A DNA stretch of 64,000 nucleotides, from the NCBI GenBank assembly GCA_038380435.1, contig JAWZYU010000019.1, positions 29,909,801-29,973,800 of the forward strand, written 5' to 3'. Of the stretch, positions 55,315 through 64,000 are shown piece by piece. This DNA comes from Ryuthela nishihirai (lineage: Eukaryota > Arthropoda > Arachnida > Araneae > Heptathelidae). The number at the start of each line of letters is the position of its first letter. Position 1 is the first letter of the stretch. The translations under genes were made by a program, and so were the position numbers. The notes beneath the pieces were generated by a model. It searched no databases, was not told the DNA's origin, and saw only the letters and a program-made list of their open reading frames with translations.

Positions 55315-56395
55315 AAAGATAGATAATCAACTTTAATACCTTTCATTGCATTTTTCCCCTAGTTTACATCTCATTACATAGTATTCTACAAATGCAAAGA
55401 CTTCATATAAGTACGTACAATTTGTATTTGACTTTTAAAATTTACGTTACGCCGTTGTTATCAAAAATATTTCATTGACAACCTCTTTGGTTGTTGAAAA
55501 TCGCTGTTTATATAAAAAAAAAATTGCTAATATATCAATTTTGTGACCTAACATCAATTTTAGTGTGGTGAAATTCCTTTCTTTAAGATCATTGTTTCAT
55601 TTCCAAAACTATAAATTGTTTTAAATGCGCTATCAACACTGACGAACGAACAATCAGTAATTAAACACTTTCAACAAGCCAGACACTCGTCTGAAAATTA
55701 CTGCAGATAAATTTGATAAACTATCCCCAATGCTGCACTTAATCTCTTTCTAAACGAAGACACATCACAAAAGGGTAAAAGGAAACACTGTCTCCCTCTC
55801 TACCGAAACCTTCACCTCACATAAGCCTCCCCCCCCACCTTCTACGCCTCCTCCAAGCCATCAAAGAGGATCTCGGGTAATGATCGAGCTGTCGGATATT
55901 TACAGTGCGTTACGAGGCTACAGACCCCCCTACATGCGTGAGAGACAGAGTCACATTACAACGTGGAATGACCACGGAGAAGATATATGTGCTCCCCTAG
56001 TGTCCTCCGGGGTATAATCACCAGAGCCTGCGTCTCCAGATGAACACCAATGATGGTGTAACGAGGCACTAGCAGCCGAGAAGGATAAGACAAGGAAGGT
56101 AAAGGCGTGGCGGTTGCCTGGTCGTCAGAGTAAATGTAGACAGCCAAGTGTTGTGGTGGATGTCTCTATCTAACTCTCTATGTAGAGTCATCTTGGAACT
56201 ATGATGATGAGAAAAAAGTTATTGGGCGCGTAGCATTTGTACTGTTGGGGTTGGATCTTAATGGAATCTTCACATGGTTGTGAAATGTCCACTATAGTAA
56301 TGAATTGGTGATGATATGCGGTAAATTTCTATTTATTTCAGGTTGTGTTTATATTTTTATTATAGAGTTTAATTTAATAATTGTAAAGATGTCGG
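55315..56395. other. Unique sequence, balanced composition at 55780-56160
   Basis: A C-rich stretch (55826-55855) leads into high-complexity sequence with no long frame or motif. The flanking parts are AT-rich. Confidence 0.35.
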
Positions 56396-56439
56396 CATGT
56401 TTTAGAAGAAAAGTTTGGTTTCTATACAACGTTTAACAA

Positions 56440-56880
56440 TACTACTTCGTATTTTTTCAATCTCTTTTTAAACGTTTAACAACTGAATCTCATTTTTAAG
56501 CGTTTAACAATTGAATCTATTTTTAAACGTTTAACAATTTAATCTATTTTTAAACGTTTAACAATTGAATCACTTTTTAAAAGTTCAACAATTGAATCAT
56601 TGTTTAAACGTTTAACAATTGAATCACATTTTAAGCGTTTGAAATTGAAAATCTCTTTTAAAAGTTTAGCAATTGAATCTCATTTTTTAAGCATTTAACA
56701 ATTGAATCTCTTTGTAAACGTTTAACAATTGAATCTCGTTTCAAAGGTTTAGCATTAAGAAAGTGGCTCTTTTTTAAGCATTTAATAACGTCACTTCAGA
56801 TATTTTAAATCCCTGTTTAAACGTTTTACAATGTTACTTTAGATATTTTGAATTCTATTTAAACATTTCGCAAATTAATT
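56440..56880. repeat. ~27-bp tandem repeat, about 15 copies
   Basis: Units of 'tttttaaacgtttaacaatt' plus 'gaatc' repeat with substitutions and small indels. Divergence increases toward both ends, as expected for an array no longer homogenised at its edges. Confidence 0.92.
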
Positions 56881-57059
56881 GGTGGGACAAATGTGACAGA
56901 ATTTCGAAGACGAAAAACATTACACCTCTTGGAACCAAAATTGAAACTGTAATCATTTGGGCTTCGAAACTTCATATAAGGACAGCTAATTTCTTGTAGA
57001 CGAAATCATTATAAAGGATTCCCATAATTTAAAGGGCAATATTTTATTAAATAATTAAC

Positions 57060-57475
57060 AGAAGTAATTTTTTGAACACAATGGGAAGGAACTCTGAGAG
57101 TTTCTTTTTATGTTCAACAGAATTCAATGTGGGCGCCTTTGGGGAAGCGAAATTCTACTTCCGTCCATGTTTGTCCCATAATGTCTGGTGTAACACTTGC
57201 AACAGCTACACCAATTCTTTCCTTCAAATACTTCAAATTGCGAAATTTTTCGGAATAAGCAAAATTTTTAATGTAGCTCTTCCAAAAAAGACATTCAGTG
57301 GTATAAAATCGGGACTTCTTGGGGGCCGCAAGATCTGTCCATCTCTACCAATCCAACGATTTGAAAATTTTGCATTTCGGACATTACGTGGGATACTGTC
57401 GCCACCGTGTGATATTGAATCCACGCCATGATAGCAAGGGAACGTGGAGAAAATCTTGATATTTTGAATGCACAA
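57060..57475 (-). pseudogene. mariner/IS630-type transposase remnant
   Basis: The minus strand keeps NRWIGRDGQILRPPRSPDFI followed by PLNVFFG, the RWIGRGGP...RSPDLTPLDFFLWG block around the last catalytic residue. Earlier N-terminal parts read only in broken frames. It is the same family as 11213-11758. Inverted ends were not identified. Confidence 0.8.
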
Positions 57476-57479
57476 TTAC

Positions 57480-58305
57480 TTTAGTTAATTAATTTAGTAA
57501 AATGTAACACTTAAAATATGGATACTATTTCATAATGACAACGAGTTTTAGAGGATTTATCTTTCTGTTAGTGTGACCAAGAACTTTTTTTAAGCGATAA
57601 TAGTTTGGTAAATCAACAAATTCGGTATAAAAATCCCTCTTTTCATAAAGTTATTTAATGGTAAGCTTAAGCATTCTTCCCCAAGCATTTCCCTTACCCC
57701 CAAAAAATGGATGAAATCTGTAAACGATTGCCGAGCGTAACAAGTTACTTTTGATATCTGAAATAAAGGGAGGGGGAGGAGTTTGTGATGTGACGATTGT
57801 CAGGGGTCACTTCGAATTATGTCTCGTTCTTTATACCTACCAAAAAAGAAGGAAGCAATAATTCAGTAGTAAAGAATCACAGGATGTGTCCTGTAGACAT
57901 GGAAATCATGAAAGAATAAGCTCCAACCAGTTATCGAAAAACTTGCAAGTTTGCATCAGACACAAGGATCACACTGAACAAAGTGCCAATTATCAGAATA
58001 TATTTTGTTAGCAGGTCTTATGTTGCTGCTATATATTTTATGTGTTTTAAGAATTCCCATTGCTACTTAGAAATAAAGTACCGGTTATAAGAATATATGT
58101 GATATAAAATTTATGTTATAATCAAATAGTGTAGATGGAAAGTACCTTTTTTTTTCAACTTAGAGCGGCTATGAGGGGTCCACAGAAGTAAATGAAGCTC
58201 AAAAGTGGGCTATGAGCGAACACGTTTGAGGAACAATGCTTTAAAATATGGTATTCTTTTATAATGACGATGTATTGGGTTCCATTCCGTTCGTTTCTTG
58301 AGTTC
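57480..58305. other. AT-rich sequence with a possible hAT end
   Basis: 'cacgtttgaggaacaatgct' near 58219-58240 resembles an inverted hAT end. No partner was identified. Confidence 0.35.
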
Positions 58306-58315
58306 TACTGAATAT

Positions 58316-58498
58316 CAGTGGCATAGCTTAGGTGCCAACTGTAGAGACTCCAAGATTGCTCAGTTGATGCTTCGGCAGTTTTCAAGATCATAGGTTTATG
58401 ACCTATTAATTACCTATCAATCAATCTATGATCTCTGAGAATTATCGAGTGCTAATTGTGCAGTCTCATAGTCCCCACCCCTCTAAGCTATGCCATTA
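58316..58498. mobile_element. hAT-like MITE, 183 bp
   Basis: Left end CAGTGGCATAGCTTAGG; inverted right end TAATGGCATAGCTTAGAGG. The 8-bp flanks ctgaatat (58308-58315) and ttgaatat (58499-58506) match at seven positions. Internal 'ataggtttatgacctat' is a small palindrome. Confidence 0.82.
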
Positions 58499-58506
58499 TT
58501 GAATAT

Positions 58507-58925
58507 TGAGAATAGGTTGGGTGATTGGATAACAGCTCTGCTGGGGAACTAAAAATCGGTATTTTAAAATGAATGAATCAAGGAAAGCCTAATCTGCCTT
58601 TAGGGATCACCCTAGGCACCTCGAGATCTCTTTAACACTTTCCATTGGGATTAGCTAAGTCACTATTGTTATAAATTATCCCATGTCAAAGGGTTCAGTA
58701 AAGCTAAAGTATAGACAATTTTAGATACTAATTTTAATGTTCAAATTAAAAATCAATCAAATGGCTTAATGCCAGTTAAACGTAATGTCAATTTGCCCCT
58801 TTTAACTCATACTGTATTTTATTGCTTTAGAAACAGAGTAATTCATTTAAAACTGGATTCATTTCACTCCTGTGCATTAAATATATGAGTAAAGCATCAC
58901 CTGCAACCCACAAATATTTGTTTTA
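58507..58925. other. AT-rich sequence, no gene seen
   Basis: Nothing recognised. Confidence 0.45.
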
Positions 58926-58929
58926 TTTC

Positions 58930-59296
58930 GGTTGTTTTACCCCTAAGCTGTACTTTTTTCCACACAATGGATAAATGGCTAGGCTACAAGGATTCCAAGA
59001 TATCACAGAAGGAAATCACCGGATAGTTGTTAAGAAACAGATGGTAGCCTCCTGTCAAGATCATCCAGCGTGTTCTTTAACGTGAACAGAGTATGGCTCC
59101 CCTGCAGAAGACACCATAGCTTTACGCCCCAACCGATTGACTGCGGCCTTTCCAAGTCCATTGATGTCTCCTACTGACCGATGGAAGTGTGTGGGTTTTG
59201 CGGAGATAAATCTCATCGCTGGCCCAGATAGGACTCGAGCCTGCAAACTTTAGATTACGAGCTTGGTGAGCTACCGATTGAGCCAACCGACCCCTT
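58930..59296 (-). mobile_element. SINE-B, near full length
   Basis: The + strand runs 'cggttgttttacccctaagc', 'cacacaatggataaatggc', 'gtgttctttaacgtgaac' and 'actgcggcctttccaag', then the reversed tRNA head with 'ataggactcgagcctgc' and 'gagctaccgattgagccaac'. The head reads well as D-arm, anticodon-like region (CGT) and T-arm. Confidence 0.87.
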
Positions 59297-60255
59297 AATT
59301 CCAAGTACTTAATTATTATATTATTAAGTTTATATTCGTCAGGACCTTAGGTCACTTTTAAATATGGCTAAATATAAAATTATAATTGAATAGCTAGCAG
59401 CTTTGAGGGCCACACGCACTGTAGATATCATAAAAGCATATTTTTCATATTTAAACTCATTCCTAACCTCTAAAATCCATTCCTAACTGGGAATTTGGAG
59501 ATCCGTTATGATCATTATTATTATTCATATACTTCTGATGAGAAATTAGAATGTAGGAAAATGAATATCATGATTCCCTACACTTCCAATGAGATGACAT
59601 ATCAATAGCTAGCTTTCATGGCATTTTCCCATTTAATAAATGGTAATTCATTCCTCTATTCTTAAAACTTATTTTTTTTTTCAGATTTTCCACAACTTTA
59701 TTATTTTATCCGTGATCTTCCTAAAAGTAGGAAACAATCAAAATGCGATAATATTTTAATTTTGTTGGACAAGTTAAACCCACTCCTCGCTAAATAAATT
59801 TTACCCTTAAGAGATCATTAATTATCCAATTAGCATTAAAAAAGTTAGAAAATACATTTTATTCACTTCTACATATGGGGTGGTTACCCCTGGTTACGCT
59901 GCTGTTCCCACACTCCAAAACATTTTGACTACGACACCGATTTGCATCAATACAATGTGAACAACCTAATATACTAAGCGCATTCAGTTTTTTTAAATAT
60001 GTGGAATACGAATAAAGAATTAGTAAGCATTTAAAAAAACACTTAATCTTCCCACCTCCGTGATAAGTATAATGATTTTTCACCTAACAGTTTGTTAATT
60101 ATACGTTCATGATTTTGAATATTCATGGATAGAAGATATCTATAACATTCAAGATCATCAACATAAAAGTCAAAACAACTCAGAAAACAACAGCTGTAAA
60201 CTCTCCTATTGATCTCTATCCTACCTTAAATACATACTAAAGGTTAGAATTGTTT
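59297..60255. other. AT-rich sequence, no gene seen
   Basis: No recognisable coding frame or repeat. Confidence 0.45.
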
Positions 60256-60590
60256 ACAGAGCATTTAGAGAGCACCAGCTTCTATCGTACTTGCGTGAAC
60301 CGAATGCTATCCTCTCATCTGTTCTGCCCGCAACTGACACCTAGATGCGACTACGGAAGGATGTCCGCTTCAGCCATTTATCCACGGTTTTGATTCATTG
60401 TTTACAGAACATTAACTCTCCAAATGGATGATGAGAAGCGGACACGTGAGCCACCATTACCGCACCGAAACCAAATAACGATTATGAATGCACCGCCACT
60501 GCGGCTTCTCCATCTCTGATTTAACAATACTCTCGACGACAATATTTGCACGCAATGATTTGGTTGTAGCTAAATAATATTTCGTTGTTA
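60256..60590. promoter_or_regulatory. Balanced-composition block, possible conserved non-coding element
   Basis: Complex sequence with forkhead-like 'tgtttaca' (60399), homeodomain-like 'cgattatgaatgcac' and an E-box 'cacgtg' (60443), between AT-rich flanks and just before the large minisatellite. No open frame of note. Confidence 0.2.
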
Positions 60591-60869
60591 TCGACAATGA
60601 AATAATTCTTGGAGACTGTTATATTGTTTTTATTATTGGTAATAAAACAGTGGCAGAGAAACTGCTTTTTTACGAATTATCAAAGAAAGCAGTTTTACTT
60701 CAAGAGTTTTGCTTTTACATCTAATGGCCTTTTCTTATATTCGTTAACAAATCATTCGAGTCTTAGTGCATAATTGAAAAACAATACTATTGGAGTCGAT
60801 CCTAGCGTCAAATTCCTTTAACGTTTATTTTACAAGCTTATTATACAGCTATTTAAGTTTCATTGTCCT

Positions 60870-63066
60870 TGTCTGCGTTTTTTTTGTCTATCATTATGTT
60901 TGTCTATTCCATTTTTCTTGTCTTTGATTATACTTCTGTTTGTGCCTTTGTCTATACTGCTATTCATGTCTTTCTCCATACTTCTGCCCGTTCATTTATC
61001 CATGTTCTGTTCGTTCCCAACCTCTTTCATTAGCCATATCTCTGTTCGTTAATTTATCCATACCTCTATTCGTTCATTTATCCATACTATGTTCATTCAT
61101 TTATCCATACTCTGTTCCTTCCTTTATCCATATTCTGTTTGATCATTTATCCATATTCTGTTTGATCATTTATCACAACCCCTGTTCGTTCATTTATCCC
61201 AACCTCTGTTCGTTCATTTATCCCAACCTCTGTTCGTTCATTTATCCCAACCTCTGTTCGTTCATTTGTCCATACCACTGTTCGTTCATTCACAACCCAT
61301 TTATCAACGTTCCTAACCCATTTATCCATGTTCTGTTCGTATCCCAACCTCTGTTCATTTAGCCATATCTCTGTTCGTATCCCAACCTCTGTTCATTTAG
61401 CCATATCTCTGTTCGTTAATTTATCCATACCTCTATTCGTTCATTTGTCCATACTATGTTCATTCATTTATCCATACTCTGTTCGTTCATTTATCCATAA
61501 TCTGTTTGTTCATTTATCACAACCCCTGTTCGTTCATTTATCCCAACCTCTGTTCGTTCATTTATCCCAACCTCTGTTCGTTCATTTGTCCATACCACTG
61601 TTCGTTCATTTATCCATACCTCTGTTGTTCATTTATCCATACCTCTGTTCGTCCATTTGTCCATACCTCTGTTCGTTCATTTGTCCATACCTCTGTTCGT
61701 TCATTTGTCCATACCTCTGTTCGTTCATTTGTCCATACCCATGTTCGTTCATTTATCCATACCTCTGTTCGTTCATTTGTCCATACCACTGTTCGTTCAT
61801 TTGTCCATACCTCTGTTCGTTTATCTATCCATACCTCTGTTCGTTCATTTGTCCATACCTCTGTTCGTTCATCTATCCATACCTCTGTTCGTTCATTTGT
61901 CCATACCTCTGTTCGTTCATCTATCCATACCTCTGTTCGTTCATTTGTCCATACCTCTGTTCGTTCATTTGTCCATACCTCTGTTCGTTTATCTATCCAT
62001 ACCTCTGTTCGTTCATTTGTCCATACCTCTGTTCGTTCATTCATCCATACCTCTGTTCGTTCATTTATCCCAACCTCTGTTCGTTCATTTATCCATACCT
62101 CTGTTCGTTCATTTATCCATACCTCTGTTCGTTCATTTATCCATACCACTGTTTGTTCATTTGTCCATACCTCTGTCCGTTCATTTATCCATACCTCTGT
62201 TCGTCCATTTGTCCATACCTCTGTTCGTTCATTTGTCCATACCTCTGTTCGTTCATTTGTCCATACCTCTGTTCGTTCATTTGTCCATACCCCTGTTCGT
62301 TCATTTATCCATACCTCTGTTCGTTCATTTGTCCATACCACTGTTCGTTCATTTGTCCATACCTCTGTTCGTTCATTTATCCATACCTCTGTTCGTTCAT
62401 TTATCCATACCTCTGTTCGTTCATTTATCCATACCTCTGTTCGTTCATTTATCCATACCTCTGTTCGTTCATTTATCCATACCTCTGTTCGTTCATTTAT
62501 CCATACCACTGTTTGTTCATTTGTCCATACCTCTGTCCGTTCATTTATCCATACCTCTGTTCGTTCATTTGTCCATACCTCTGTTCGTTCATTTGTCCAT
62601 ACCTCTGTTCGTTCATTTGTCCATACCTCTGTTCGTTCATTTGTCCATACCCCTGTTCGTTCATTTATCCATACCTCTGTTCGTTCATTTGTCCATACCA
62701 CTGTTCGTTCATTTGTCCATACCTCTGTTCGTTCATTTATCCATACCTCTGTTCGTTCATTTATCCATACCTCTGTTCGTTCATTTATCCATACCTCTGT
62801 TCGTTCATTTATCCATACCTCTGTTCGTTCATTTATCCATACCTCTGTTCGTTCATTTATCCCTACCACTGTTTGTTCATTTGTCCATACCTCTGTCCGT
62901 TCATTTATCCATACCTCTGTTCGTTCATTTGTCCATACCTCTGTTCGTTCATTTGTCCATACCTCTGTTCGTTCATTTGTCCATACCTCTGTTCGTTCAT
63001 TTGTCCATACCTCTGTTCGTTCATTTGTCCATACCCCTGTTCGTTCATTTATCCATACCTCTGTTG
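60870..63066. repeat. 24-bp minisatellite, about 90 copies, with 360-bp higher-order repeat
   Basis: The unit is 'tgttcgttcatttatccata' plus 'cctc', with a frequent attta/atttg switch. The left 200-700 bp is diverged and irregular; the right part is nearly perfect. 62101-62460 and 62461-62820 are identical except for one base near 62204, and a third round follows with one base change and an added unit. Since 24 is divisible by three and the unit lacks stops, frames of 475-579 codons open on three + frames and one of 517 on the minus strand. Such openness in several frames at once is not evidence of a protein. Confidence 0.97.
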
Positions 63067-63278
63067 ATATCTTTGTCATGTTGAACGCTTTCAATGTATC
63101 CCCCCACTTTCCACCTTCAGTTGATAGACCACCTATTCTTCGATATGGAGAGAGGGATCGCATGCAAGTGCAGCTCCGTTCGTCAGATGGGGAGCTGACT
63201 GCTTTATGAAGGTCTGATGGTGTGGATGGTGGTCAGTTTCTTGTGTTCCCGTATGCTGCACTCCTAAGGGTGGTCGTT
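63067..63278. other. Unique sequence between minisatellite and TIR element
   Basis: Complex sequence continuing one of the array frames to 63209. No motif recognised. Confidence 0.35.
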
Positions 63279-63836
63279 AGTAGTTTAGTCACACCCCACC
63301 GTATACCCTTTGCACAGTGCTTTCCCCCTATGACGTCACAGGCCACGCCCACTTCCGCCCCTTACCCTATGACGTAACATTACATAACAAGACGTAATCG
63401 TTACATAATCATTACGTAACAGGCCACGCCCTCTTATTAATAATTAATAATCCCCCCTTTCCCCTCAGTGGCGCCATCTGTTGACAGTGAGAAGTATTAT
63501 TTTCCCAAAAAACCTTTTTTTCACTCTAATTTCTCGTTTTCGGACCCACGGTCGTCCCACCTATATTTTAAGTCCGCCCCCTTATGAAAAACCCCTTGGC
63601 GCCATCTGTTGACAGGGAGAAGTACTATTTTCCCAAAAAACCCTTTATTTTAAGTGTAATTTCTCGTTTTCGGTCCCACCTATATTTTAAGCCCTCCTCT
63701 TACAGACCCCCCTGGTTGATCTTTTAAAACCATACCTATATTTTAAGCCCTACCTATATTTTAAGGCGGGGGGCCTTAAAATTTCGGACGGTGGGGTGCC
63801 TTAAATATTCGGACGGTGGGGTGTGACTAAACTACT
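63279..63836. mobile_element. 558-bp TIR element with 6-bp target duplication, unclassified
   Basis: Perfect 24-bp inverted ends begin AGTAGTTTAGTCACACCCCA (63279-63302 and 63813-63836). GTCGTT flanks it on both sides (63273-63278, 63837-63842). The interior is C-rich on + and has three direct-repeat tiers: 'aggccacgccc' twice (63342, 63421); a ~127-bp unit starting 'ggcgccatctgttgacag' twice (63472, 63599); and 'cctatattttaag' at least four times. A partial end copy, 'cggacggtggggtg', lies at 63785. There is no protein frame, so it must be mobilised in trans. Six-bp duplications are typical of Maverick/Polinton elements but not of Tc1, hAT, piggyBac or Harbinger. Confidence 0.85.
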
Positions 63837-63842
63837 GTCGTT

Positions 63843-64000
63843 AATGTCAGCATGAGCTATTGGTCCACACATAGCGTCATTGCGATAAGGGGAGAGGGTT
63901 GAACCCTCCCTGTGATATTTTACCCGACTGATGAAAAGAGCGAGAAAAACAAATCCGTCTCTGAACGTCTTGAGGAGCAGATGCTGGTGTCGCGGCTCAA
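63843..64000. other. Edge of window, unclassified
   Basis: Balanced composition. Short frames (for example KNKSVSERLEEQMLVSRL near 63945 on +) could be an exon edge but cannot be judged at the boundary. Confidence 0.2.

Noticed and set aside
60870..63066. CRISPR-like array of short repeats
   Set aside because: Repeats are head-to-tail without unique spacers, in eukaryotic DNA.
61328..63209. Very long open frames (475-579 codons) suggesting a repetitive secreted or silk-like protein
   Set aside because: Three + frames and one minus frame are open at once, because a stop-free 24-bp unit is a multiple of three. Nothing shows codon preference for one frame, a proper start or splice context. It is a minisatellite.
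1..64000. Bacterial or viral origin of the window
   Set aside because: Gene density is near zero, and Tc1/mariner, hAT, Tigger, LINE and tRNA-SINE elements with splice-like signals point to an animal nuclear genome. No viral protein motif was seen.

Overview
This window reads as arthropod nuclear DNA, and repeat style suggests a chelicerate, possibly a spider (that part is impression, not proof). It is AT-rich. It has no bacterial gene packing, no operons and no rRNA or intact tRNA genes. What can be named is almost entirely transposon, SINE and satellite sequence. No complete cellular protein-coding gene could be recognised. The stretch is best described as intergenic or deep intronic.

Layout. 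1-12.5 kb: purine-rich degenerate repeats; a hAT-like MITE; a palindromic TA-flanked MITE; two tRNA-derived SINE families (called SINE-A and SINE-B here); a 39-bp minisatellite; a ~62-bp degenerate tandem array split by a foldback element with another foldback nested in it; a large palindrome of tRNA-like sequence inside old hAT ends; a decayed mariner-like element. 12.5-24.6 kb: further SINEs, two TIR-bounded hAT-like elements, 36-bp and ~130-bp tandem repeats, a SINE split by a MITE, and one balanced-composition block (15.9-16.3 kb). 24.6-29.6 kb: a decayed non-LTR retrotransposon with recognisable endonuclease and reverse-transcriptase motifs, a pair of GC-rich hairpins beside an unidentified open frame, a Tc1 fragment, and a MITE. 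31.3-35.4 kb: SINE-B copies, a 316-bp deletion derivative of a Tigger/pogo element directly beside a decayed Tc1, and a ~300-bp tandem repeat. 35.7-47 kb: mostly unique sequence with SINE copies and blocks of unusually balanced composition. 47.4-48.6 kb: a mariner whose transposase lost its middle and carries a 72-bp foldback at the break. 49-57.5 kb: a 1.3-kb degenerate tandem array with a second-order duplication, the TIR- and TA-bounded Tigger/pogo element, a 27-bp satellite, and a second mariner-like remnant. 58-64 kb: a hAT MITE, a SINE-B, a 2.2-kb 24-bp minisatellite with 360-bp higher-order structure, and a 558-bp element with perfect 24-bp inverted ends and a 6-bp target duplication.

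The only long, plausibly translatable transposon frame is the Tigger/pogo protein (342 aa). It keeps both DNA-binding domains and a C-terminal PCNA-binding-like motif but has lost most of its catalytic domain in frame. The most interesting unclassified object is the 63279-63836 element: its 12 terminal bases recur on the 72-bp foldback inside the mariner, which points to a TE family not otherwise recognised here.
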